From Candidatus Pseudobacter hemicellulosilyticus (lineage in GTDB: Bacteria > Bacteroidota > Bacteroidia > Chitinophagales > Chitinophagaceae), in NCBI GenBank assembly GCA_029202545.1, contig CP119311.1:2170001-2234000 (forward strand): DNA of 64,000 nt. Reading direction: 5' to 3'. Made by a program: the position numbers and the translations under genes. Below the pieces are notes generated by a model. That model ran no database searches and was not told the origin of the DNA. It saw only the letters and a list, made by a program, of their open reading frames with translations. Positions 45,222-53,052 of this stretch are shown piece by piece; the first letter of the stretch is position 1, and every line of letters begins with the position of its first letter.

Positions 45222-45566
45222 TTATTTTTTTCTTAGCTTTTCTTTGATAGTGCCCAAAAAGCTCCTGGTTTCGTAAGTTCTTTTGTACCAGTCAATCTCA
45301 TTCTGGAGATTACTGATATTGCCCAGCAGTTTATTGATTAACTGACGGTTGCCTTCTGTTCCCTCCTGTATGTCTTTCAGCTCATTGAGATAAGTAGTGA
45401 TCTGGCCTTCCTTCTGATGAATGATCAACTTCAGTTCTTCAATTCTTTTGGTCTGGGTTCTTATTGTTTCTTGTTTATCAGCCAGCTCTGTTTCGATATA
45501 AGCGCTGATCTGTTCCAGGTGCTGCAGGATATGGTCATGGATCAGGCCATTGAGTTGCTTTTCCAT
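45222..45566 (-). CDS. Small coiled-coil protein of the polysaccharide cluster
   Basis: 114 residues, almost wholly predicted coiled coil (KQETIRTQTKRIEELKLIIHQKEGQITTYLNELKD), with no signal peptide or membrane span. It ends DWYKRTYETRSFLGTIKEKLRKK; the WY-x-x-TYE-x-RS-x-LG part (about 89-104) is shared with the C-terminus of the GT32 fusion at 41.3 kb. It is 33 bp from the membrane protein gene and 42 bp from the GT4 gene, on the same strand. A binding partner or scaffold role is inferred; no enzymatic motif is present. Confidence 0.8.
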   Translation of the reverse strand: MEKQLNGLIHDHILQHLEQISAYIETELADKQETIRTQTKRIEELKLIIHQKEGQITTYLNELKDIQEGTEGNRQLINKLLGNISNLQNEIDWYKRTYETRSFLGTIKEKLRKK

Positions 45567-45608
45567 TATGGTTGGCTTTTAGGTTCAGGCATTTGCCAGG
45601 GAAGGCTT

Positions 45609-46706
45609 CTATAAGCTTTCCTGACTATATAGTCCCTGGTATAGTTTTCTATACCTGGTTGAGGTATTATTGGCATTAAAGTATTCCCTGCCATACTGCA
45701 TAGAATATTGTCCCATCACGTTCAGCATGCTGGCATTGTTGGCATATTGTAGGACTTTGACAATGGCTTGGGATGAGTGTTTGAACAGATCACCGTTCAA
45801 GCAGTTTTTTACCAGGTCCCTGTTACCCACACTGTCTGTAAGTAGTACTGGTTTTTTAAGGGCAAGCGCTTCCAGTACGGCAAAAGGAAGGCCTTCAAAC
45901 TGCGCTGTCGAAATATATATACTGGCATTGGAGATCAGGGAGGCTACATCTTCCCTGGGCTGCCAGCCGGTAACAATAATGTTGGAAGCTGTTAACAGTT
46001 CCCGTTGCGGCCCATCGCCAATCCATACAAACTTAAAATGGGGGAATTCTTCAAAATAGCCAGCAATGCTGTTAAAAAGGGATGGGTTCTTTTGGTGAAG
46101 GATCCGTCCGCTGGTGACGATGCAGAATTTTTTGGATGGTTTGTCTGCCGGGCTACTGTTATTGTCAAAGTTTATCCCGTTGTTAATAGTGATGGCCGGG
46201 ATGCCCACCTTTTTATACTCTGCCTGCTCAGAAGGAGAACAACAAACTACCTGTCCTCCAAAAGAGAAGGCGAAACGCTCCAGCTGTCGGTAAAGAAAGT
46301 TGGATAATTTGCTGGTTCCTACCAGAAACGGTGCGCCATTGGGTGTATAGATCACGGTAGGCATATTCAATAGTCTGCATACTATTCTGCCTATAAAGCC
46401 ACTTTTTGAGGAATGCAGGTGAACGGCATCCACCAGTTTTCTCTTTTTTAACCTTTTTAAGATAGTGTACAGCTCAATAAATGCGGCAGTGTCTTTGCGG
46501 GGATGAATGCTGCGTTGTGCTGAACGCCAGTGAATAAAGCGAACCTGGCAATTACGTAATTGATTTTTGGCCTCAGGGATGCTCATTACGCTGGCACGTT
46601 CACCATGGATGATAATGTGCATATCATCAGGGAGGTTTTCGGCAAGGGATTTTAGAAAAGCCACTATTCCTCCTGCGAAAGGTTCGGCTACATGGACAAT
46701 TTTCAT
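45609..46706 (-). CDS. Glycosyltransferase family 4 (GT-B)
   Basis: 365 residues. N-terminal glycine loop AEPFAGGIVAFLKSLAENL, HLHSSKSGFIGRIV, and in the donor half TSGRILHQKNPSLFNSI and the E-x7-E motif EGLPFAVLEALALKKPV near residue 265. Typical of capsule/EPS GT4 enzymes. A perfect TACATTTGC box (46733-46741, minus strand) lies 26 bp upstream, so this may be the first gene of a transcript that runs to the ATPase gene at 31.4 kb. Confidence 0.9.
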   Translation of the reverse strand: MKIVHVAEPFAGGIVAFLKSLAENLPDDMHIIIHGERASVMSIPEAKNQLRNCQVRFIHWRSAQRSIHPRKDTAAFIELYTILKRLKKRKLVDAVHLHSSKSGFIGRIVCRLLNMPTVIYTPNGAPFLVGTSKLSNFLYRQLERFAFSFGGQVVCCSPSEQAEYKKVGIPAITINNGINFDNNSSPADKPSKKFCIVTSGRILHQKNPSLFNSIAGYFEEFPHFKFVWIGDGPQRELLTASNIIVTGWQPREDVASLISNASIYISTAQFEGLPFAVLEALALKKPVLLTDSVGNRDLVKNCLNGDLFKHSSQAIVKVLQYANNASMLNVMGQYSMQYGREYFNANNTSTRYRKLYQGLYSQESL

Positions 46707-46732
46707 TAGATAGGTTTCTATGGTCTAGGTCC

Positions 46733-46741
46733 GCAAATGTA
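46733..46741 (-). promoter_or_regulatory. Promoter -7 box for the leftward polysaccharide operon
   Basis: On the minus strand TACATTTGC, perfect TAnnTTTGC, 26 bp before the GT4 ATG. A -33 TTG is not at the usual distance. The surrounding 75 bp are very AT-rich. Confidence 0.5.
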
Positions 46742-46781
46742 ATTTATTTATATAATTATACTGCTGATGTAACGATATTGG

Positions 46782-47603
46782 TCATACGTTAACAGATTTT
46801 AATTTATTTTTATATAAAATTATTTTTACCAGGTAGAGCCAGTTGTATGGAATATGTTTTAGTATATGGAGTTTTAAAATCCCTATGTGTTTCAACATAT
46901 TTTGTTGACCATAGCGCCGGACAACACCTATTCTGCTTCTTATTTGTTGCTGTCTGTTGGCAAGTGATAGGCCTGACGGGTTGATCTCGCAATCAACTAA
47001 TGAAAAGGGGAGTATAGCTGATTTGCTCTGCGTTAAAATCTCATTAAAAAATCCATAATCCTCTGCGTGTGGATATTCAATAGGGTAAAACAACGGGTTT
47101 TCAGCATTTAGACGCCACATCACTGTAGGGTGGATAAACACATTTCTGAAGTGCATGCTTCGAATAATCCTGTTATGTATAGTGGGGGTTTTATACAGGA
47201 AGTTTTCTCCTGAATGGAAATTCCTGAAGGTACACCAACTACCTACCAGCTGAACTTCGGGATTTTGTTGCAGGAAACGCACCTGCCTGTAAAATCTATC
47301 CATATGACACAGGTCGCCACAATCAAGTCTTGCTACCAGCGTAGCCGGCCCTTGGTCAGCAATCCAACGCAATCCGGTATTCAGCGCCTCTGTAATCCCC
47401 CGGTTCTGAGGAAGACGAAGTAAAATCAGTTGTCTGTACGGCGACAAAGCCTGAATAATTTTATCTTTTGAAAGGGGTTGTATACTACCATCGTCCACCA
47501 CCACAATTGTGTAAGCTCCATCCGGATACTGTACACTTTGCAAAGACCGGATAAGGCCAGGTTCATTGTTGTAACAAGGGATCAAAAGATAAAAATCACT
47601 CAT
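46782..47603 (-). CDS. Glycosyltransferase family 2
   Basis: 273 residues. YLLIPCYNNEPGLIRSLQSVQ, IVVVDDGSIQPLSKD, NRGITEALNTGLRWIA, and the metal site in LVARLDCGDLCHMDRF near residue 93 (a variant of the DxD motif). HAEDYGFFNEIL is the later acidic motif. The C-terminus is basic and helical. A TATTTTTGC box lies 30 bp upstream. It is the rightmost gene of the polysaccharide region. Confidence 0.88.
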   Translation of the reverse strand: MSDFYLLIPCYNNEPGLIRSLQSVQYPDGAYTIVVVDDGSIQPLSKDKIIQALSPYRQLILLRLPQNRGITEALNTGLRWIADQGPATLVARLDCGDLCHMDRFYRQVRFLQQNPEVQLVGSWCTFRNFHSGENFLYKTPTIHNRIIRSMHFRNVFIHPTVMWRLNAENPLFYPIEYPHAEDYGFFNEILTQSKSAILPFSLVDCEINPSGLSLANRQQQIRSRIGVVRRYGQQNMLKHIGILKLHILKHIPYNWLYLVKIILYKNKLKSVNV

Positions 47604-47633
47604 AGGTTGCGCTCAATAGGATAAAATCAATCT

Positions 47634-47642
47634 GCAAAAATA
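47634..47642 (-). promoter_or_regulatory. Promoter -7 box of the rightmost glycosyltransferase
   Basis: On the minus strand TATTTTTGC, perfect TAnnTTTGC, 30 bp before the ATG at 47603. Transcription would start near 47627. Confidence 0.5.
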
Positions 47643-47688
47643 AACGGACAAATATCAATATTCTTTCATTGCATCACTAATTTAGTAT

Positions 47689-47740
47689 CTGTGCAGTTTT
47701 CTGGGTAACTGTGCAGTTTTCCCGGATAACTGTGCAGTTT
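47689..47740. repeat. Three direct repeats CTGTGCAGTTT spaced 20-21 bp
   Basis: Copies start at 47689, 47709 and 47730. Each copy contains the partial palindrome AACTGTGCAGTT or a close form. Between copies is a C/G-rich spacer (CTGGGTAA, CCCGGATAA). They lie about 60-115 bp upstream of the predicted start of transcription of the leftward glycosyltransferase. Either regulator binding sites or the terminal repeats of a lost IS21-type element. Confidence 0.65.
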
Positions 47741-47906
47741 GGATCGATGAACAGATTACTTAACTAAAAGTTTCTATGTATTGCCCGAAAAAACTTTTCA
47801 TGATTAGTAGATGCAGTTAGTAGAATATTACATAGAGATAGTTGTCCTGTACAGAGGATTAACGGAGTATATACGTAGCAGTAAAAATTCTCATACCTGA
47901 TCTGTA

Positions 47907-49445
47907 CTATGTCCCCCATGCCGCTCTGTCCAGGCTACGGAACTGAATGGCTTCTGCCAGGTGCATGGGTAATATATGGTCACAGCCTTCCAGGTCTGCG
48001 ATGGTCCGGCTCACTTTCAGTATCCGGTCGTAAGCACGTGCAGAAAGATGAAGACGTTCCATTGCCTGTTTCAACAATGATTGTCCTGCCTGGTCCGGCT
48101 GACAGCAGGTCCGCAACAACCGGGAACTCATTTGTGCATTGCAATAAATCCCTGCTTCCTGCCGGTAACGTGCCGCCTGGCGGTCACGGGCCATCAGCAC
48201 CCGCTGCCGGATACTGTCCGAGCTTTCGGTGGGCTGCTGCCGGGAAAGTTCGGAAAAGGATACCGGCGTTACTTCCACATGCAGGTCAATGCGGTCCAGC
48301 AAAGGCCCTGATATCTTCTGTAAATATTTCTGCACGGCGCCTGGCGGGCAGCTGCATTCCCGGTCGGGATGATTGTAGAAACCGCAGGGGCAGGGGTTCA
48401 TAGCCCCCAGCAGCATAAAGCTGGCCGGGAAGTCAACCGTGATCCTGGCTCTGGAAATAGTCACCTTTCTTTCTTCCAGCGGCTGGCGCATCACTTCCAG
48501 CACCTTCCTTTTAAATTCCGGCAGCTCATCCAGGAACAGCACACCATTGTGCGCCAGTGAAATTTCGCCGGGCTGCGGAACGCCGCCACCACCTACCAGG
48601 GCAATATCACTGATAGTATGATGTGGTGAACGAAAGGGCCGCCGGCTGATCAGGCTGGTATGTTCCGGCAACTTGCCGGCTACGGAATGGATACGGGTAG
48701 TCTCCAGCGCTTCCTCCAGCGTGAGCGGCGGCAGAATGCCAGGCAGGCGTCGGGCCAGCATGGTCTTGCCGGCGCCTGGCGGTCCTATCAGCAAGGCGTT
48801 GTGGCCGCCAGCTGCTGCAATTTCCAGCGCCCGTTTAATATGTTCCTGGCCCCGGACCTCACTGAAATCAAGATCGGAATATTGTTGTGCGTGCAGGAAG
48901 GCCGTCCGGGCATCAGCCTGAACGGCTGTCAGTGTGTTTTCTTCCCGGAAGAACCGGACCATTTCTGCCAGGTGACTGACGCCATATACTTGCAGTCCTT
49001 CTACAATAGCTGCTTCCTGCGCATTGGTGGCGGGCACCACTATGCCACGAAATCCTTCTTTGCGGGCAGTGAGCGCAATGGGCAGGGCTCCCTTGATAGC
49101 CTGTACTGATCCATCCAGGCGCAGCTCACCCATCAGGATATAGTCCTGGAGCTTGTCGGCAGGGAGTTGCTCCGAGGCTGCCAGTATACCTATTGCTATT
49201 GCCAGATCAAAGGCTGTACCGGTCTTGCGGATCGCTGCCGGCGCCAGGTTGATGACCAGTTTGCGTCGTGGCATAAAAAAGCCATTGCTCTTGATGGCGC
49301 TTTCTACACGTTGAAGGCTTTCCTTAACGGCATTGTCCGGCAGCCCCACAATATAATATCCTGTTCCTGCCAGCTCATCTACTTCAATAGTGATGGTGAT
49401 GGCCTGCACGCCGTACACGGCGCTGCCAAAGGTTTTTACAAGCAT
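47907..49445 (-). CDS. comM: YifB/ComM family Mg-chelatase-like AAA+ ATPase
   Basis: 512 residues from ATG 49445 (MLVKTFGSAVYGVQAI); upstream frame codons have no fold. The N-terminal Lon-protease-like domain (SAIKSNGFFMPRRKLVINLAPAAIRKTGTAFDLAIAIGIL) leads to the AAA+ domain with Walker A LIGPPGAGKTMLARRL, Walker B GVLFLDELPEFKR and the Cys-rich PCPCGFYNHPDRECSCPP stretch. ComM is a helicase that aids branch migration during natural transformation. A promoter with TTG inside the recurring 16-bp motif lies about 25-55 bp upstream. Confidence 0.94.
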   Translation of the reverse strand: MLVKTFGSAVYGVQAITITIEVDELAGTGYYIVGLPDNAVKESLQRVESAIKSNGFFMPRRKLVINLAPAAIRKTGTAFDLAIAIGILAASEQLPADKLQDYILMGELRLDGSVQAIKGALPIALTARKEGFRGIVVPATNAQEAAIVEGLQVYGVSHLAEMVRFFREENTLTAVQADARTAFLHAQQYSDLDFSEVRGQEHIKRALEIAAAGGHNALLIGPPGAGKTMLARRLPGILPPLTLEEALETTRIHSVAGKLPEHTSLISRRPFRSPHHTISDIALVGGGGVPQPGEISLAHNGVLFLDELPEFKRKVLEVMRQPLEERKVTISRARITVDFPASFMLLGAMNPCPCGFYNHPDRECSCPPGAVQKYLQKISGPLLDRIDLHVEVTPVSFSELSRQQPTESSDSIRQRVLMARDRQAARYRQEAGIYCNAQMSSRLLRTCCQPDQAGQSLLKQAMERLHLSARAYDRILKVSRTIADLEGCDHILPMHLAEAIQFRSLDRAAWGT

Positions 49446-49821
49446 AACTAAATGTAATGAGTATACGCAGGGAAGGTAATGAAATTTTGGGACGAACCAA
49501 TAAGCTGCCTGTCCTGGTTTCGGGGATAGCCTGAAATGGCAGGCCCTGTTACCTGCAAAGGGCATAGTGACCAGGAAATGATAACTATCAGTTTTTTTAT
49601 ATTCTTTCCCTTTTACCTTTAGCTTCCTAAACCTTTGGTATGCGCGCACGCCAGCCTGGAAAATTAGTAACAGGCTTTTGTTTTACATCAGCTCACACAA
49701 TCCTATCATTGTTCCCTTACATTGGTATTCCTTCTTTTTTCTGTCTCCCAAACCTTATAAGCAAAGTATGCCTGATGCCATATCAGCGGCAGGTTAAACC
49801 GAAATCCTAAAATGAACAAAT
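49446..49821. other. 376-base gap between comM and the exported protein gene
   Basis: Holds the comM promoter region and, on the plus strand, a hairpin AGCCTG/CAGGCT (49653-49676) followed by TTTGTTTT, a possible terminator or attenuator before the next gene. Possible -7 boxes for the rightward gene (TACCTTTAG, about 49614) are imperfect. No gene seen. Confidence 0.45.
49471..49500 (-). promoter_or_regulatory. Candidate comM promoter overlapping a recurring motif
   Basis: On the minus strand TTG (49498-49500), 19 bases, TACCTTCC (49471-49478). The TTG is the first base triplet of the motif TTGGTTCGTCCCAAAA, identical to the 7773-7788 site. The -7 box is imperfect. Confidence 0.45.
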
Positions 49822-51204
49822 ATGAAAGTTGTCTTTCCCTTATTCCTGCTCTTCTTTTTTATGATGCCCAAAACCCAGTATGCCCAGCAGTGGCAGTATG
49901 GAACCGGAACTGCTTTTTTTACCGGTGGCAATGTTGGTATTGGTACATCAACACCCTTGTCCCTGTTACATGTAAATGGCCGGCTGACGATGGGAACAAA
50001 TAGTGGGGGGTATAATCTTATACTGAATGATATTGCCACTGCAAAATGGGCTATCGGTACCGGCTCCTATGCTTTTCGTGTGGCCAGTGATTATCCTGCA
50101 GAATGGACAGACCGCTTTGTGATCAGCAACCTGGGAAAGGTAGGGATTGGCACCAGTAACCCAAATGAATTACTGGATGTGGCAGGAACCGTAAAAGCGG
50201 TCAGACTGCTGGCGCCCGACCTGACCTACAATACAGGCGATGAGTTCACTTTCAATGGGAGGACTGCCGGGCATTATTCCTTGTCCTGGGGTGCTGATGA
50301 CTGGTCTACTCCGCCAACGGCCTGGCTGTGTTCCTATGGCGGTATGCGGTTTTTTACTGCGGGACATCTGAAAATGTCGCTTGATATTAATGGTAATCTT
50401 GGGTTGGGTACTGCAGCTCCCGCTTATAGGTTTGATATTGATGCACCCGATAATGATCGCGGCACCCGGATCCGGCTGGCTAATACCACTACTTCCGGAC
50501 CTGGTGCACCGGGCTCTTTTCCTGCTATTGAAGTATTAGGGGCAAGGGGAGATGGCAATCGGACTTTCCATGGGCGCCTGGCTTTGGGAGTCAGGAATAC
50601 GGGTGGAACCGGTCTGACTGATCAGACCTTAGGGGCAGTGCTGTTTGGCGGTCAGTACGGTACCGATATGACTTTTCAATCCGGGAAGCTCCTTTATCCT
50701 GCTTCCATTCAGGGAGTTGCCGAAGGGAGTTTTACCACTGCCGGCAATATGCCCACAGGCATAGTCTTTTCTACCGGAACGGTTGGTGATGATGTAGGCA
50801 GTGCCAACCTGGCTTATGGCACAGAGCGCATGCGGATCACCAATACCGGCAACGTGGGTATCGGCACAACTTTTCCCCAGGCAAAGCTGGCGGTCAATGG
50901 CGATGTGTTTGCCAAAAAGGTTAAGGTGACGGCTACGGGCTGGCCGGATTATGTTTTTCAACCCAACTATTTCCTGCGTCCCCTCATCGAGCTGGAACAA
51001 TTTATCCGGGAACATAAACACCTGCCAGAAGTGCCTTCCGCAGAAGAAGTAACAAAAGAAGGCCTCAACCTCGGCGATAACCAGGCGCTCCTGCTGCAAA
51101 AGATTGAAGAGCTGACACTCTACCTGATTGAACAGAACAAACGACTTGAAAAGCAGGAGAACGAGATCAAGAGGTTGAAGGAACAACTGGAGCAAAAGAA
51201 CTGA
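49822..51204 (+). CDS. Exported tail-fibre-like repeat protein with coiled-coil end
   Basis: 460 residues with a signal peptide (MKVVFPLFLLFFFMMPKTQYAQ). It has four beta-repeat signatures of the form GN-V/L-GIGT-x-x-P-x-x-LL-x-V-x-G, near residues 36, 105, 189 and 343, as in phage tail-spike-like proteins. It ends in a family-typical segment (HLPEVPSAEEVTKEGLNLGD, about 400-420) and a coiled coil (EKQENEIKRLKEQLEQ). Related proteins are common in Bacteroidota as surface or extracellular trimeric structures. Function unknown. It is alone and converges on the M1 peptidase gene. Confidence 0.8.
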   Translation: MKVVFPLFLLFFFMMPKTQYAQQWQYGTGTAFFTGGNVGIGTSTPLSLLHVNGRLTMGTNSGGYNLILNDIATAKWAIGTGSYAFRVASDYPAEWTDRFVISNLGKVGIGTSNPNELLDVAGTVKAVRLLAPDLTYNTGDEFTFNGRTAGHYSLSWGADDWSTPPTAWLCSYGGMRFFTAGHLKMSLDINGNLGLGTAAPAYRFDIDAPDNDRGTRIRLANTTTSGPGAPGSFPAIEVLGARGDGNRTFHGRLALGVRNTGGTGLTDQTLGAVLFGGQYGTDMTFQSGKLLYPASIQGVAEGSFTTAGNMPTGIVFSTGTVGDDVGSANLAYGTERMRITNTGNVGIGTTFPQAKLAVNGDVFAKKVKVTATGWPDYVFQPNYFLRPLIELEQFIREHKHLPEVPSAEEVTKEGLNLGDNQALLLQKIEELTLYLIEQNKRLEKQENEIKRLKEQLEQKN

Positions 51205-51300
51205 TCCGTTAACGGTATTCAAGCATCCTGAGCATGGCAAAATAAAGCAAGGCCCGGGAATTCCATAAAAGGCTGCTGGTCTCCGGCATGGATCCAAATA

Positions 51301-51338
51301 CAAAGCGGCAATCTCCTAATTATGGGATTACCGCTTTG
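51301..51338. terminator. Two-sided terminator hairpin between convergent genes
   Basis: CAAAGCGG-c-AATC, a 12-base loop, GATT-a-CCGCTTTG, a 12-bp stem with one mismatch. T-tracts on both sides are short, so efficiency is uncertain. It lies between the exported protein gene and the M1 peptidase gene. Confidence 0.5.
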
Positions 51339-51409
51339 CTATTTTAAGATGATGTTTTAATGCTTCGCACCTGCGGCTTCCAACTGGTGGGCTGCCCTAT
51401 ACTGCCTGC

Positions 51410-53011
51410 TCAGGGATTCACCCTGAACTCTCCCAGCAGGTCAACACCCGGGTCCACATCCAGGCGGGAAGGCTTGCTGCTGCAAGGAATGATAAAGGCT
51501 GTTTCTTTTTCACTGATAGAAAGGGTAACGGCGCCACCTGTACCTGAAGCAGCCAGCTCCAGTGGGAACCGGAATAGCCCGGCCTGCTGCTGTATTACTG
51601 TTCCCTTTACAGCTTTTGCAGCGGCGTCATATTGCCAGCGGATATCCAGTGATGGCTGTCCGCTGGTATATAACCATTGCTGAAAGAAATCAGTCAATGG
51701 CTTTCCTGACACTTCTTCCATGACCGCACGCAGATCCTGCGTGCCGGCATTTTTACCTGCATAGCGCTGGTAGTAGGTCCTGACGCCACGCCAGAAGGTA
51801 CTGTCACCCAGCTGCCGGCGTAACATATGCAGCACCCAGCCACCCTTCTGATAGGAGTTGGCATTCAGCAGCTGCATATAATCCCGGACGGCAGTATCTA
51901 CCACCGGACCGGGTTTGCGTTTGGAAAATGAGATCACTTTGCTGCGGTCGTTCCGGCGCATGAACAGGGCTGTGTCTGCACCATATTTTTCCTCAAAATA
52001 ACAGATGGTCATATAGGTGGCAAAACCTTCGCTGAGCCAGAGGTCGCTCCAGCTGGCCTCTGTGGCCATATTGCCAAACCACTGGTGGGCAATTTCATGG
52101 GCTACCAGTGATTCTGTTCTGCGGGTACCGTTGAACGCTTCCTCCGCATAGAAAATAGCACCGGCGTTTTCCATACCGCCAAAGATGGTCTTCGACTGTA
52201 CATTGGCCAGTTTCTTATAGGCGAAGGGGCCCACCTTATTGATGAAGAAGGGCAGTATCTCTGTGGCCTGGGCCAGGTCGTAAAAGGTTTTTTCCCTGTT
52301 CTCCGGGTATACCCAGCTGTGAACGGGAATGCAATCAACAGTACCGGCCAATTGAACGGCAAAATCAGCAGCACCTATCACCATCACTTTGGTAGGCAGG
52401 GGCACCGTTTCCTGGTAATGGGTCAGTCTGCGGTTGTTGGGCAGCGTGGAAACTTCCAGCTGCAGCCCATTTGATACTACCTGGTAATGAGCAGGGGCAT
52501 CCACCAGGAATTCTACGGAAGCCTTATCGGCCGGATGGTCAATGCAGGGCAGCCAGTGCCGCGCCCGGTTGGGCCAGTTGTCTCCAAAGAAACCCCGGTG
52601 TTTGTACATATTGTTGCTGATGGTCAGTCCATCCGCCGGTATGCCCGCATAGTCTACCGTCACATGGCCGGTATCACCGGCTTTGGGGGTTACAGGCAGG
52701 GTAATGGCCAGCAGATCTTTGCTGTGTTTGAAGGGGAGCGATTTACCTCCCTGCTGTACAGTCCGCACTTTCATGCCCTTCCCATCCGGTTGAACGGAGA
52801 TCAGGTCCAGTACCAGGCTGGCGCTGCTGCGCCTGACCAGGTACTGAATAGTGGCCTGGCCGCGGATGGTATCGCTTTCATCGCTCAGCGTAAGTGCAAA
52901 ACGGTAATGTTGTATATCAAAAGCCGGCTGGGGCTGACGGGCAAACAGGTGTTGGGTCAACAGGCAGACAGCAAGGGTGAAGAGGCACCGCATCGGAAAT
53001 GATTTGTTCAT
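51410..53011 (-). CDS. M1 family metallopeptidase, exported, short form
   Basis: 533 residues from ATG 53011 (MNKSFPMRCLFTLAVCLLTQHLFA), a signal peptide. The substrate motif FGGMENAGAIFY (GAMEN type) and the zinc site HEIAHQWFGNMATEASWSDLWLSEGFATY (HExxH-x18-E) near residue 306 are complete. The protein stops after the catalytic domain plus a short beta region and lacks the helical C-terminal domain IV of long aminopeptidase N. An exported peptidase is likely, in the periplasm or outside. It is 42 bp from the MutS-like gene in the same direction. Confidence 0.92.
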   Translation of the reverse strand: MNKSFPMRCLFTLAVCLLTQHLFARQPQPAFDIQHYRFALTLSDESDTIRGQATIQYLVRRSSASLVLDLISVQPDGKGMKVRTVQQGGKSLPFKHSKDLLAITLPVTPKAGDTGHVTVDYAGIPADGLTISNNMYKHRGFFGDNWPNRARHWLPCIDHPADKASVEFLVDAPAHYQVVSNGLQLEVSTLPNNRRLTHYQETVPLPTKVMVIGAADFAVQLAGTVDCIPVHSWVYPENREKTFYDLAQATEILPFFINKVGPFAYKKLANVQSKTIFGGMENAGAIFYAEEAFNGTRRTESLVAHEIAHQWFGNMATEASWSDLWLSEGFATYMTICYFEEKYGADTALFMRRNDRSKVISFSKRKPGPVVDTAVRDYMQLLNANSYQKGGWVLHMLRRQLGDSTFWRGVRTYYQRYAGKNAGTQDLRAVMEEVSGKPLTDFFQQWLYTSGQPSLDIRWQYDAAAKAVKGTVIQQQAGLFRFPLELAASGTGGAVTLSISEKETAFIIPCSSKPSRLDVDPGVDLLGEFRVNP

Positions 53012-53052
53012 GAAGATAACAGAATTGGCCAAGGCTGCAAACGGGAATATGA

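Larger units (their letters stand above)
47604..47906. other. 303-base gap between glycosyltransferase and comM
   Basis: Low GC. Contains the promoter box of the leftward glycosyltransferase (47634-47642), three spaced repeats (47689-47740), and an 8-bp inverted repeat AAAAGTTT/AAACTTTT (about 47767-47799). No gene is seen. Confidence 0.55.

Noticed and set aside
47604..47906. CRISPR array
   Set aside because: Three repeats of 11-12 bp at 20-21 bp spacing are far too short and there are no cas genes.
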